This document shows positions 33,680 through 41,587 of a stretch of DNA of 64,000 nucleotides, in pieces (the first letter of the stretch is position 1; every line of letters starts with the position of its first letter). Below the pieces are notes generated by a model. That model searched no databases. It was not told where the DNA came from and was given only the letters and a program-made list of their open reading frames with translations. The stretch covers positions 248,001-312,000 of the forward strand of contig QQVN01000003.1 of assembly GCA_003352285.1 (NCBI GenBank). Direction: 5' to 3'. Source of the DNA: Thermoproteota archaeon (GTDB lineage Archaea > Thermoproteota > Nitrososphaeria > Nitrososphaerales > Nitrosopumilaceae). The position numbers and the translations under genes were made by a program.

Positions 33680-33725
33680 GAATAAACAACTCCGTTCTAG
33701 TATATCAATAGTGATAAAACAAGTA

Positions 33726-33734
33726 ACTAGTGCC
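33726..33734. promoter_or_regulatory. CTAGTGCC box between divergent genes
   Basis: ACTAGTGCC lies about 53 bp before the ATG at 33787 and 47 bp before the divergent start at 33679. The same box (or its complement GGCACTAG) recurs at 36053-36073, 38864, 39361, 39380 and 41532. Confidence 0.45.
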
Positions 33735-33786
33735 AACTTTGATTCATTTCTTTTTCATATATTAACTAAAAATACAATTTTACAGT

Positions 33787-34458
33787 ATGAACATGAAGAT
33801 TCTTGTTTTACTCATAGTTTTGTTTGGTTTTGCCCTCCAACCTGCATATTCTCACAAACCGATTCCTTCTACTGATCAAAATACTACATTAGAAAACGCA
33901 CTATTCATATCAGATCATAAGATATCCTGGGTAATTTTTGAGACTCTAAATGCTAATCAGAAAAAATTCTATACGTTTGAAGCAAAAAGTGGCGAGTCGT
34001 TTTATTCAAGCATAGTAATTCCAAATCTTAAACAATATGAGAATTACAAACCAAATCTTGCTTTGATCAGTGCCACAGAAATTCCCGACTCTGATGACAT
34101 TGTTAAAATAATTCAAAATGCAGGATTGGTTTCAAAGTACGAGGGACCAATACCTGCAAATGAATTCTATGAGCCATTTGGCCAAGCAACATATTGGGAA
34201 CGTCAAGAAATTAACATTACAATTCCACAGGATGGAAAATACTATCTAATAGTCTATGATACGCAGGGGATGAAGGGCAAATATGCACTAGCTGTTGGAA
34301 CTATAGAGGATTTTTCAGCCGTTGATTTTTTTACCGTATTGCCAATGGGTTGGTTTGAGACAAAATATTTCTTTGAAGATTACCTGTCCCTGTTGATTCC
34401 TATTCCGATAATTTTGTTTATTCCGGCACTGTATCTTGTAAAAAAAAGAATTAGCTAA
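33787..34458 (+). CDS. Secreted protein anchored by a C-terminal membrane helix
   Basis: 223 residues. Signal peptide (to about 22, ending AYS), an extracytoplasmic domain with IKWVIFETLNANQKKFYTFEA-like beta strands and INITIPQDGKYYLIVYDTQGMKGKYALAVG, and a C-terminal membrane helix (about 198-218) followed by KKRIS. The beta domain resembles bacterial pre-peptidase C-type jelly-roll domains in its closing G-K-Y-x-L-x-V-G pattern, which is tentative. The 'IKWV' region reads as ISWV in the sequence. Confidence 0.65.
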   Translation: MNMKILVLLIVLFGFALQPAYSHKPIPSTDQNTTLENALFISDHKISWVIFETLNANQKKFYTFEAKSGESFYSSIVIPNLKQYENYKPNLALISATEIPDSDDIVKIIQNAGLVSKYEGPIPANEFYEPFGQATYWERQEINITIPQDGKYYLIVYDTQGMKGKYALAVGTIEDFSAVDFFTVLPMGWFETKYFFEDYLSLLIPIPIILFIPALYLVKKRIS

Positions 34459-34488
34459 ATTCAAAGAATTTTATAATTTAGACTTTGA

Positions 34489-35850
34489 TTAATTGGAAAG
34501 TTTTTTGAATACTTGTTTTGTATGTTCTGATTCTTCTCTATGATCAAGCATCGGTAATGGATATGAATTTTTTATCTCTGATTTGTCCCAATTATGAATG
34601 TCTTTTTCAGAAATATCCTCAAGTTCTGGAATCCATTTTTTGATGTACTTGCAATCTGGATCGAATTTTTTTTGTTGCATCCATGGATTGAAAATTCGAA
34701 ACCATGGTTGGGAATCACATCCGGTTGACGCTGCCCATTGCCAATTTCCAACATTTACTGATGGGTCGTAATCGATGAGCTTTTCTGCAAAGTATCTTTC
34801 CCCCCACTTCCAATTAATGTGAAGATCCTTTGTTAAAAATGACGCAACAATCATTCTAACTCGATTGTGCATGTATCCAGTTGCATTCAACTCTCTCATT
34901 CCTGCATCAACAATTGGAAACCCAGTCATACCATTAGCCCATTTTTCAAAACTCTTCTTATTGGTACTCCATGGAATTTTTGAATACTTTTTCCTAAATG
35001 ATGAGCCAAATGTGTAAGGATAATAATACATTATACTAATGAAAAAATCCCTCCAGAATAACTCACTGATTAATGTATGATCCTTTCCTAACTCATCTGC
35101 AATTTTATGATAAATCTCCCTTATGGAAATTGTTCCAAATTTGTTATGAGCAGATAGGTGTGTTGTGGCATCCAGATACGGATAGTTTCTATCTTTACCA
35201 TAATTTTTGAATTTTGACATGTTTTTTAGAATTTTTCTTCCTTCATATGTTCCGCCCTTTATAGGAGAATCTGTCTTAGGATGCTTTTGTGAAATTTCTT
35301 CCAATGATAATTCTGACTTTTTGGAAATGAAATTCTTATGTGTGAATTTTTGAGGCTTTCTTACTTGGAGTAAATTTGCTTTTCTAAAAAACTGAGTAAA
35401 AACTTTGTAGGGCGTTCCTTGTGCAGTTCTAATATGTTCAAAATTCTGTATTGTCAAATCAGCTAAGGAATTAAACTTGACATTTGTTTTCTTGCAAATG
35501 CCATTGACTATGCTGTCTCTTTTTTTACTTGATTTAGTATAATCTGAATTCACAAATACTGCATCAATGTCATTTTCTTTGAGTAATTTTTGAATGATCT
35601 GTGGATATGTTCCCTCAAAAATATGCAGTTGAGTTCTTTTCTTCTTTAACTGAGCATCTAAATCAATTAACGACTCTATCAAAAATCTTAATCTGAACCT
35701 TGATTTTTTAAAGTTCTTCAAAATTTTTGTATCAAAGATAAAACATGGTAATACGGAATCTGATTCTTTGCATGCTGCCAAAAGAGCTGTATTATCATCC
35801 AGTCTAAGATCCCTTCTAAAAAGAAAAAGTGTTTTTTTAAAATTTTTCAT
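34489..35850 (-). CDS. phr: Deoxyribodipyrimidine photolyase
   Basis: A 453-residue class I cryptochrome/photolyase. The N-terminal alpha/beta antenna domain begins KTLFLFRRDLRLDDNTALLAA. The FAD domain contains ELFWRDFFISIMYYYP, WANGMTGFPIVDAGMREL, TGYMHNRVRMIVASFLTKDLHINWKWGERYFAEKLIDYD and NVGNWQWAASTGCDSQPWFRIFNP. It repairs UV-induced pyrimidine dimers with blue light. The active-site Trp and Asn residues are intact. Presence suits a surface or mesophilic, light-exposed habitat. Confidence 0.96.
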   Translation of the reverse strand: MKNFKKTLFLFRRDLRLDDNTALLAACKESDSVLPCFIFDTKILKNFKKSRFRLRFLIESLIDLDAQLKKKRTQLHIFEGTYPQIIQKLLKENDIDAVFVNSDYTKSSKKRDSIVNGICKKTNVKFNSLADLTIQNFEHIRTAQGTPYKVFTQFFRKANLLQVRKPQKFTHKNFISKKSELSLEEISQKHPKTDSPIKGGTYEGRKILKNMSKFKNYGKDRNYPYLDATTHLSAHNKFGTISIREIYHKIADELGKDHTLISELFWRDFFISIMYYYPYTFGSSFRKKYSKIPWSTNKKSFEKWANGMTGFPIVDAGMRELNATGYMHNRVRMIVASFLTKDLHINWKWGERYFAEKLIDYDPSVNVGNWQWAASTGCDSQPWFRIFNPWMQQKKFDPDCKYIKKWIPELEDISEKDIHNWDKSEIKNSYPLPMLDHREESEHTKQVFKKLSN

Positions 35851-35893
35851 TTTATATTCCTGGGTTTTTGAAATAAAAAAAATTACCGTGTAC

Positions 35894-36004
35894 CTACAAA
35901 AAATTTGTAAATAACACTAGGCCAGCAATTAGAGTTCCAATCATAACTGCTGCAATTACTCCAAAGAGTTTCTTTCCACTTATTGGTTCTTTTTGTTTTT
36001 GCAT
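35894..36004 (-). CDS. 36-residue single-pass membrane microprotein
   Basis: ORF with a polar N-terminus (MQKQKEPISGKKL) and one hydrophobic helix (FGVIAAVMIGTLIAGLVLF) reaching the C-terminus. An in-frame ATG at 36016 would add four residues. Located upstream of and on the same strand as the photolyase. Only the helix and the coding-like composition support it. Confidence 0.45.
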   Translation of the reverse strand: MQKQKEPISGKKLFGVIAAVMIGTLIAGLVLFTNFL

Positions 36005-36052
36005 ACATCTGTGCATTTTTCATTGCATATATACTGGTGACCAATATTACAT

Positions 36053-36073
36053 CTAGTGCCAAATTAGCACTAG
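36053..36073. promoter_or_regulatory. Perfect CTAGTGC/GCACTAG inverted repeat
   Basis: Seven-base arms CTAGTGC (36053-36059) and GCACTAG (36067-36073) are separated by seven bases. The TATA-like TTAAATATT follows about 20 bp later and the ATG at 36122 about 50 bp later. This is the best-formed example of the box. Confidence 0.6.
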
Positions 36074-36121
36074 TCTATGTTCATTCCTTTTCTTAAATAT
36101 TGAAAAATTCTTTTTGAAACC

Positions 36122-36307
36122 ATGGCAGAAGAACAAGAGTGGGCAAATTTGCTAGCAGAAGTTTTTGACAAACTAACTGAGAAACATGCCGCTATCACCT
36201 ACGTATTTGATGATCTTGAGATGTCAGGTAAGGTAGAGCGCGGAGGCAAACATGTCCCAACAGGAACAGTTTCTCTCAAAGGGAAGCTAACTATTACAAC
36301 AAAGTAG
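36122..36307 (+). CDS. Small protein of unknown function
   Basis: 61 residues: an N-terminal helix (EEQEWANLLAEVFDKLTEKHAAI) followed by strands (TYVFDDLEMSGKV, TGTVSLKGKLTIT). No cysteines or membrane segment. It is followed closely by a second small gene, and the two resemble each other in ending with beta-strand-rich segments. Probably a two-gene operon behind the inverted-repeat box. Confidence 0.6.
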   Translation: MAEEQEWANLLAEVFDKLTEKHAAITYVFDDLEMSGKVERGGKHVPTGTVSLKGKLTITTK

Positions 36308-36319
36308 GTGAAGGAGAAA

Positions 36320-36685
36320 ATGACAAAATCTAATCTCCAAGCCAATTTTTTGATATCTCTATCAAAGGGTGATCTCAAAATTCAGTGTGATGATCAACCT
36401 GCGATTAATTTTTCATCTTCAAAAAATATCAGAACAATTGATATTCTTGATATCCCGATTAAGGTCTCGGGAAAGCCCGGTGTAATAAAGCAATTAAGCG
36501 AAGCAAAAAGCCTTGCAAAAAAACTACGTGAAGAAAAGGTTACTTTGGATATAAAATACAAGGGTGATTTGGTCTTAAGATTAGGGGAAAAGGCAAATCC
36601 AAAGCTTGCAAGAATTGTTACACTCAGCAAAGACATTGAAATCACAGATTTGAAAAAACTCAAAGAACTTGGTAAAGCATTTTAA
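36320..36685 (+). CDS. Hypothetical protein
   Basis: About 121 residues from ATG 36320, which has GGTGAAGGAG upstream; a GTG at 36308 is also in frame. Strand-rich N-terminus (NFLISLSKGDLKIQCDD), middle with VIKQLSEAKSLAKKLREEKVTLDIKYKGDLVLRLG and a Lys-rich end. No recognised domain; the fold looks like a small alpha/beta protein. Confidence 0.6.
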   Translation: MTKSNLQANFLISLSKGDLKIQCDDQPAINFSSSKNIRTIDILDIPIKVSGKPGVIKQLSEAKSLAKKLREEKVTLDIKYKGDLVLRLGEKANPKLARIVTLSKDIEITDLKKLKELGKAF

Positions 36686-36692
36686 AAATAAT

Positions 36693-37466
36693 TTATGACC
36701 AAGTTAAAATTTCATTTTTTCCCGGTAAAAATCCACCAAACATGTTCAAAGTAATTCGTGTTTTTTTACCTGATACTGGCTGTATTCTATGATAGAAATT
36801 TGGGTTGATAATTATCAAATCTCCTTTGATTGGTTTGATTTTGACTGATCCCGTATTTGGTTTTATGACTCTATCATAGTATCCAAAATCTATTTTTCTG
36901 AACCTTTCATCTGTTTTTTCCCACTTTTGATGAAATACTTGTAATTCTCCTCCTTTATCTGATGACTGAAACGGTAAAACAAATGATATTTGATTTTCAA
37001 GACTGCATACATCAAATCCCGGTGCCTCAAAACTTACATTGTCTCTATGTAGGGATGAATTTGATTCATTGTTATGAGTCCTAATTATCCCACATGCATA
37101 TTTTGAATCATTTTCCTTTGCAATGTCTATGCTGTTGATTTTGCCAATTTTTTTTATTTCTTCATGGATTTTTTTTCTAGGATCTTCAATGCCTTCAAAA
37201 ATACTTTGAATTAAATTCCGAATAGAATCTGCTCTCCTAAAGTATTCTTCTTTATCATTACGTAAAGAAACCAACGATACCCCGATTTTACTATTATAAA
37301 ATTTCTTTTTTGAAAAATGATCTAAAACTCTAGTTGAAACGATATCACACAATTCTTTTGAATAAAAATTTTTTAGAATCAATGCAGGAGTTTTCCCTTC
37401 TTTCACTAGGCATAATGCTCTTTCTGAGTCTTCATCATCCATCGATTGAATTATGGGATTCCACAA
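36693..37466 (-). CDS. 2-oxoglutarate/Fe(II)-dependent oxygenase
   Basis: 257 residues. A double-stranded beta-helix with HxD in SSLHRDNVS (His140, Asp142) and the distal histidine in NPNFYHRIQPV, followed by the arginine in KKTRITLNMFGG that would bind 2-oxoglutarate. The GGELQVFHQKW strand also fits prolyl-4-hydroxylase-like enzymes. Possible substrates are proteins or metabolites. It is the last gene of a minus-strand operon containing TFB, two bases after the 94-residue gene. Confidence 0.78.
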   Translation of the reverse strand: MWNPIIQSMDDEDSERALCLVKEGKTPALILKNFYSKELCDIVSTRVLDHFSKKKFYNSKIGVSLVSLRNDKEEYFRRADSIRNLIQSIFEGIEDPRKKIHEEIKKIGKINSIDIAKENDSKYACGIIRTHNNESNSSLHRDNVSFEAPGFDVCSLENQISFVLPFQSSDKGGELQVFHQKWEKTDERFRKIDFGYYDRVIKPNTGSVKIKPIKGDLIIINPNFYHRIQPVSGKKTRITLNMFGGFLPGKNEILTWS

Positions 37467-37468
37467 TT

Positions 37469-37753
37469 CTAGTATCCGCCTTGTCCGGAATGTGACACAT
37501 CTGCAACAAGTAAATTGTCTTTCTTTTCTTTTATTTCACATTTTACAAATTGGTTCATCAGATTTTGTTCTAAAGTGGCAACGGATCTCTGATCTGATTC
37601 AACAGGAATACTTACAATATCTGTCTTGTCAATTTCTACTATCTGAATTTCCGGGTAACCTTCTTTGTTAGAGTCTTTTTGATGGGTCACATTTAGCTCA
37701 AAAGTATTGTCTGACAAAATTTTTACAACATTTCCCCAAATTATATCTGTCAA
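37469..37753 (-). CDS. Small protein in TFB operon
   Basis: 94 residues, beta-rich: WGNVVKILSDNTFELNVTHQ resembles the thermonuclease/SNase-like or OB-type strand pattern, and the C-terminal half contains NQFVKCEIKEKKDNLLVADV. Its start overlaps the TFB stop by four bases and its stop lies two bases before the oxygenase, so it is tightly embedded in the operon. SNase-like identity is only suggested. Confidence 0.6.
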   Translation of the reverse strand: MTDIIWGNVVKILSDNTFELNVTHQKDSNKEGYPEIQIVEIDKTDIVSIPVESDQRSVATLEQNLMNQFVKCEIKEKKDNLLVADVSHSGQGGY

Positions 37754-38646
37754 TTCCTTGCCTCCATTTTATCTGCGACTTGTTTTAGTAATTTAGCTCT
37801 CTCTCTAATTGTTACTGCACTTATTCCAGATGCATTTGAAATATCTGTTTGGGATACTGATTCTGCATATTTTGCAGTAGCCAAGTACACCGAAGCTGAG
37901 GCCAGTCCAACTGGGTTTTTGCCTTCACACATTCCTAATTTCATTGACTCTGCTAGGATGTCTATTGCAAGTCTTCTTGATTGCTCTGATGCGTTTACCT
38001 GATAGGATATTTTGTTGACAAAGTCAGTTGGACTAAAAGTCTCTGGTTTGATGTCAAGCTCCCTTAGTAGCATTCTGTATATTCTCTGCAATGACTTCTT
38101 CTTGATATTTGCGGCTTCAGAAATATCCTGAATAGAGCGAGGAGTATTGCTTAATCTGCAGGCCAAATATACCAACGAGCAAAGAATCTCTGCAGTAGAT
38201 CTTCCAACAAGTATCTTTTTTGTAACACTCTTTCGATACATGAGGGCAGATTTCTGGACAACAGACTCTGGGAGTGATAATTTTGTCTTGAGTGAATCTA
38301 AAAGAGTAAATGCCTTAGAGTATGATGCGTTATGTGATTTACTGACTGAGCGTTTGTCCCAAATTCTTAGTCTGTGAAATATTCTTTTATTCTCTCCATT
38401 AAGAAATTTTCCAGTAGAGTCTTTATTTACACTCCCAATTAATGTAGAAAGTCCCATATCTGCAAATTTAATACTTGTGGGTGGACCGGTTTGATTTATT
38501 TCAACTCCATCATCATTTGTTTTAAAACTAGAAATTACTTCCATAGGCTTTTCATTAATGACAGAGCCACAGTTTTTACAGTTGACTTCGCCTGTACCGT
38601 AATCTGTAATTAATTCTAATCTGCCACAGTCTTCTTTGTGAATCAT
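37750..38646 (-). CDS. tfb: Transcription initiation factor B (TFB)
   Basis: 298 residues. An N-terminal zinc ribbon (about 1-30), B-reader/linker region, and two cyclin-like repeats (about 105-195 and 205-295; RSTAEILCSLVYLACRL and NPVGLASASVYLATAKYAE). TFB binds the BRE and TBP-TATA complex and recruits RNA polymerase. The first zinc pair is unusual: HKEDCG replaces the usual CPxCG, so His3 and Cys7 would pair with CKNC. Thaumarchaea carry several TFBs; this variant may serve a subset of promoters. Confidence 0.92.
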   Translation of the reverse strand: MIHKEDCGRLELITDYGTGEVNCKNCGSVINEKPMEVISSFKTNDDGVEINQTGPPTSIKFADMGLSTLIGSVNKDSTGKFLNGENKRIFHRLRIWDKRSVSKSHNASYSKAFTLLDSLKTKLSLPESVVQKSALMYRKSVTKKILVGRSTAEILCSLVYLACRLSNTPRSIQDISEAANIKKKSLQRIYRMLLRELDIKPETFSPTDFVNKISYQVNASEQSRRLAIDILAESMKLGMCEGKNPVGLASASVYLATAKYAESVSQTDISNASGISAVTIRERAKLLKQVADKMEARN

Positions 38647-38655
38647 TTTTTTGCC

Positions 38656-38838
38656 TCACTCAAAAAACATAGTCGTTCCACAGTTTTCACACGACAAACT
38701 AAATTCTGTTTTGTCCACCTCGTCATATCCACAATTGATACAGATTTTTACAGATCTGTTAACAACAACATGATCCTCATCATCGTATTTTTGTGCGAAA
38801 ACATGTGACGTGCTCATACTTCCATAATGCTCTTTCAT
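38656..38838 (-). CDS. Zinc-ribbon protein upstream of TFB
   Basis: 60 residues with CINCGYDEVD and CENCGTTMFF, a standard two-pair zinc ribbon at the C-terminus after a polar N-terminal half. It ends nine bases before the TFB gene and is the first gene of the four-gene operon. A CACTAGTGCC box lies 26 bp upstream of its ATG. Confidence 0.7.
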   Translation of the reverse strand: MKEHYGSMSTSHVFAQKYDDEDHVVVNRSVKICINCGYDEVDKTEFSLSCENCGTTMFFE

Positions 38839-38863
38839 TTATTTAAAACAGAATCAATTTTTT

Positions 38864-38873
38864 CACTAGTGCC
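38864..38873. promoter_or_regulatory. CACTAGTGCC box upstream of the TFB operon
   Basis: Read on the minus strand it is GGCACTAGTG, followed by TTTTAAATAA before the ATG. Contains the palindrome CACTAGTG. Confidence 0.45.
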
Positions 38874-39006
38874 AAAATAATAATTCTTGATGATTTTTTC
38901 TTCCTGATTTTTTTAGTTTCATTACTTTGTTGGCAGCATGAATTCCTAACAAATTATTTTAAAACTATGAAGTACCCAGATTCTTTATGAAAGGTTGTGA
39001 AAAGTA

Positions 39007-39357
39007 TTGCCTCATGTAGTATTTGATAAAAAAATTAACCTAGAAGAACTATTTGAAAAATTTAACCCCATAATGCAAAAAGAACCATGTTTGATAAAAA
39101 TTACAGAGATGTATATTGATAATGAAAAGCGAAAGATGCTTCTTCCAACTGTTGTTATTGATGAAAAGCACCAGGATTTTCTAATTGAGATTTCAACCAA
39201 TGAGCAAAAGACCACTGTACGCTTGTACCCTAGGACAGATCCTGAAAAGACTGATGGAGTAAAATCCTCATTGGGGCTTGTTGCATCATTCATTGATAAA
39301 ACAATTCCTGGATTGAATGTTTCAAAGACAAATATCTCCGATTTTATTCCTAATTAG
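39007..39357 (+). CDS. Hypothetical protein
   Basis: 116 residues starting at TTG. A helix (INLEELFEKFNPIM) is followed by strands (CLIKITEMYIDN, LLPTVVIDEKHQDFLIEIST, KTTVRLYPRTDP) and a C-terminal helix. No cysteine pair or membrane helix. It stands alone after the divergent TFB operon. Function unknown. Confidence 0.6.
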   Translation: MPHVVFDKKINLEELFEKFNPIMQKEPCLIKITEMYIDNEKRKMLLPTVVIDEKHQDFLIEISTNEQKTTVRLYPRTDPEKTDGVKSSLGLVASFIDKTIPGLNVSKTNISDFIPN

Positions 39358-39360
39358 TTA

Positions 39361-39397
39361 GGCACTAGATACATTTATTGGCACTAGTTTATATAAA
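39361..39397 (+). promoter_or_regulatory. Tandem GGCACTAG boxes and TATA element
   Basis: GGCACTAG occurs at 39361-39368 and again at 39380-39387, 19 bp apart, immediately followed by TTTATATAAA. The TATA centre is about 26 bp before the ATG at 39418, which predicts a leaderless transcript there. Confidence 0.6.
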
Positions 39398-39417
39398 ATA
39401 AACGCAAAATTTCATCC

Positions 39418-39474
39418 ATGAAACAAAAACACATCCAAAAAAATCCTCTGACTAAACATGGGGGGCAAATTTAG
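39418..39474 (+). CDS. 18-residue leader ORF
   Basis: MKQKHIQKNPLTKHGGQI followed by TAG, abutting the ATG at 39475. It sits at the expected transcript start behind a strong TATA box, so ribosomes initiating leaderless would translate it first. It may be a coupling leader or an extra microprotein. Confidence 0.35.
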   Translation: MKQKHIQKNPLTKHGGQI

Positions 39475-39675
39475 ATGGACAAGATGCTAATTGGCTCTGG
39501 AACTGCACTCTTGGGACTTGGCGCAGGCTTTTTTGCTGCAGGAGCATTTGATCCCAATCTAATATCTGCATTCCAAACCGGAGGAGTACTTTGGTTAGTA
39601 ATCGGTGGAATAACTGCTGGTCTAGGACTAAAGGCTAGGAAAACAAAGATTGCAAAACTTGATGCGATGAGATAA
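39475..39675 (+). CDS. Small two-helix membrane protein
   Basis: 66 residues with two hydrophobic segments (LIGSGTALLGLGAGFFAAGAF and GGVLWLVIGGITAGLGL) rich in glycine, ending in a basic tail KARKTKIAKLDAMR. Begins directly after the 18-codon ORF and ends two bases before the SDR-membrane fusion gene, so the three form an operon. Function unknown. Confidence 0.65.
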   Translation: MDKMLIGSGTALLGLGAGFFAAGAFDPNLISAFQTGGVLWLVIGGITAGLGLKARKTKIAKLDAMR

Positions 39676-39677
39676 AA

Positions 39678-41054
39678 ATGGAGCTACAGTCTACCCAGCA
39701 ACACATGCAAACAAAGCCTTACAACATTCTTGTTACTGGGGCAACTGGATTTATTGGTGCCCGACTCATCAAATCTCTTTCTGAAAATAATTATACCGTC
39801 AAGGGAATGTCTAGAAGAAAACTTTCTGATGAAAAAAATGTAAAGTATGTACAGGCAGATGTCTTTGATATTGATTCTCTAACAAGTGCTATGCAAGGAA
39901 TTGAAGTTGCATTTTATCTGCTTCATTCAATGGAGGGAAGCAAATCTGATTGGATGGATTTTATCAAACGTGAAAAAACTCAAGCACAAAACTTTCTAAA
40001 AGCTGCAACTCGTGCAGGAGTAAAAAGAATAATTTATCTTGGTGGACTTGTAAATGACAGTCTTGATTTGTCCCCTCACATGCGAAGTAGAAAAGAAGTA
40101 GGGGAAATTTTAGCATCTGGAAGCATTCCTGTAACTGAGCTTAGGGCGTCTTTGATTATTGGGGCCGGTGGAGGCTCATATGCAATGCTGCGATATTTAG
40201 TCGAACGACTTCGAATAATGGTCTGCCCAAAATGGGTAAAATCACTTGCACAGCCAATTGCAGTAGATGATGTGGTATCCTACTTAGTTGGATGTATGGA
40301 GCATCCTGAAACTGCAGGAAAGATTTACGAGATTGGTGGACCTGACTTGATGACATACGAGGAAATAATGAGATCATACTCTGCGTATTTGAACAAAAAC
40401 TTGTTTGTAATTCAAATTCCATTTTTAACAACAAGACTTTCATCTTATTGGGTGGATTTGATTACTCCAGTAAAGGCTTCTTTGGCAAGGCCCCTAATTG
40501 ATAGTCTTGTTCACGATACTGTCGTTCAGGATGATTCTATTACCAAAATTATCCCATTGCGTCTAAAATCCGTTCGTGAATCTATAGATATTGCAACAAA
40601 GGATATGGCAAAAAATCCTCCAACTGCTGAAATAATTGAAGAGCGTTCCAGTTTTAAGATTAATCAAAACATTCTTGTGGTTTCCCTAATTGCACTTGCA
40701 ATTGTTGGCTCAAGTTATTATTGGCTAGATGACAGGGCAGATGTCTTTAATCCAATGTGGCTGCTTGGCTCTACAATCTGGTATGTTACAATTATTGCAG
40801 CAATAATTTTTGTTAGAAACAAAACTAGGCTTGGCTATTTTATTGCAGGTGTCTTGTCTTGGGTTACGTTGGCATTTTGGTTGTTTGATAACTATTATGT
40901 CGTCTTTCAAATGTCGTTAATAGCTCAACAACCAAATGAAATGATGACAATTAGGAACTTTATTGGAATCGCAATAGCTTCACTGACAGTTGTTGCCTCA
41001 CATAATCTATTCCATAAAGTAATCCGACATCAGTATCGTGGGAAACCCATCTAA
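39678..41054 (+). CDS. NAD(P)-binding SDR/NmrA-like protein fused to a membrane domain
   Basis: 458 residues. The N-terminal atypical SDR domain (about 15-300) has the Rossmann motif VTGATGFIGARLIKSL, the RRKLSDEKNVKYVQADVFD strand and the extended SDR-a5-like LHSMEGSKSDWMDFIKREKTQAQNF. It has been seen in proteins annotated as NAD-dependent epimerases or DUF2867-type. From about 325 to 450 four membrane helices follow (ILVVSLIALAIVGSSYYWLD, WLLGSTIWYVTIIAAIIF, LGYFIAGVLSWVTLAFWLF, and a last one), a region resembling TspO/DUF2834-like domains in outline. Lacks a clear catalytic YxxxK. Likely membrane-bound redox or isoprenoid-lipid-related; unproven. Confidence 0.75.
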   Translation: MELQSTQQHMQTKPYNILVTGATGFIGARLIKSLSENNYTVKGMSRRKLSDEKNVKYVQADVFDIDSLTSAMQGIEVAFYLLHSMEGSKSDWMDFIKREKTQAQNFLKAATRAGVKRIIYLGGLVNDSLDLSPHMRSRKEVGEILASGSIPVTELRASLIIGAGGGSYAMLRYLVERLRIMVCPKWVKSLAQPIAVDDVVSYLVGCMEHPETAGKIYEIGGPDLMTYEEIMRSYSAYLNKNLFVIQIPFLTTRLSSYWVDLITPVKASLARPLIDSLVHDTVVQDDSITKIIPLRLKSVRESIDIATKDMAKNPPTAEIIEERSSFKINQNILVVSLIALAIVGSSYYWLDDRADVFNPMWLLGSTIWYVTIIAAIIFVRNKTRLGYFIAGVLSWVTLAFWLFDNYYVVFQMSLIAQQPNEMMTIRNFIGIAIASLTVVASHNLFHKVIRHQYRGKPI

Positions 41055-41132
41055 TACCTAATTTTTTCAATTTTATGTATGTAATCGAATTACAAACATC
41101 TAGATATTATTTTAAAATCTTAATTCGATTCA

Positions 41133-41525
41133 TTGACTAGTGTGATACTAATTGATGACGAACCTGCCATAACTGAAACATGGGAACAGCTATTTCATGC
41201 AAAAGGCTTTGATGTTTTGGGCCATGCACGAAATGGGGATGAAGCCTTTTGTCTCTATAAAAAATCCATGCCTGATTTTGTAATTATGGATATCATGATG
41301 CCTAAGTTTGATGGTGGATACGGGATCGAAAAAATAAAAACTTATGATCCTGATGCAAAAATAATTGTAGTTACTGCCCATCATGAAATGCAACTTGCAG
41401 AAAAAATTCTTCGTTATGAACCTGTAGCTGTAATCTTCAAGCCCAACGAGATGGATTTTCTTTTTGAAATAATTAAAAAATCAAAATACGGTAAAGCAAT
41501 GTTACAAGACAGAATTTATTATTAA
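41133..41525 (+). CDS. Single-domain response regulator receiver
   Basis: 130 residues beginning at TTG. Acidic residues IDDE (7-10), phosphoacceptor Asp53 in VIMDIMMPKFDG, threonine in IIVVTAHHE and the lysine in IFKPNEMD are all present. No output domain. Its sequence pattern (LYKKSMPDFVIMDIMMPKFDGGYGIEKI) is close to the receiver at 3797, suggesting paralogy. Confidence 0.88.
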   Translation: MTSVILIDDEPAITETWEQLFHAKGFDVLGHARNGDEAFCLYKKSMPDFVIMDIMMPKFDGGYGIEKIKTYDPDAKIIVVTAHHEMQLAEKILRYEPVAVIFKPNEMDFLFEIIKKSKYGKAMLQDRIYY

Positions 41526-41531
41526 TTTTTT

Positions 41532-41540
41532 TAGCACTAG
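41532..41540. promoter_or_regulatory. TAGCACTAG box upstream of dps
   Basis: TAGCACTAG followed about 20 bp later by ATAAATATG and about 50 bp later by the dps ATG (41588). Spacing is similar to that of the box before 33787 and 36122. Confidence 0.45.
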
Positions 41541-41587
41541 ATTGTTTTCATATAATGCATAAATATGAAAATTGCAGCTAGTACATT

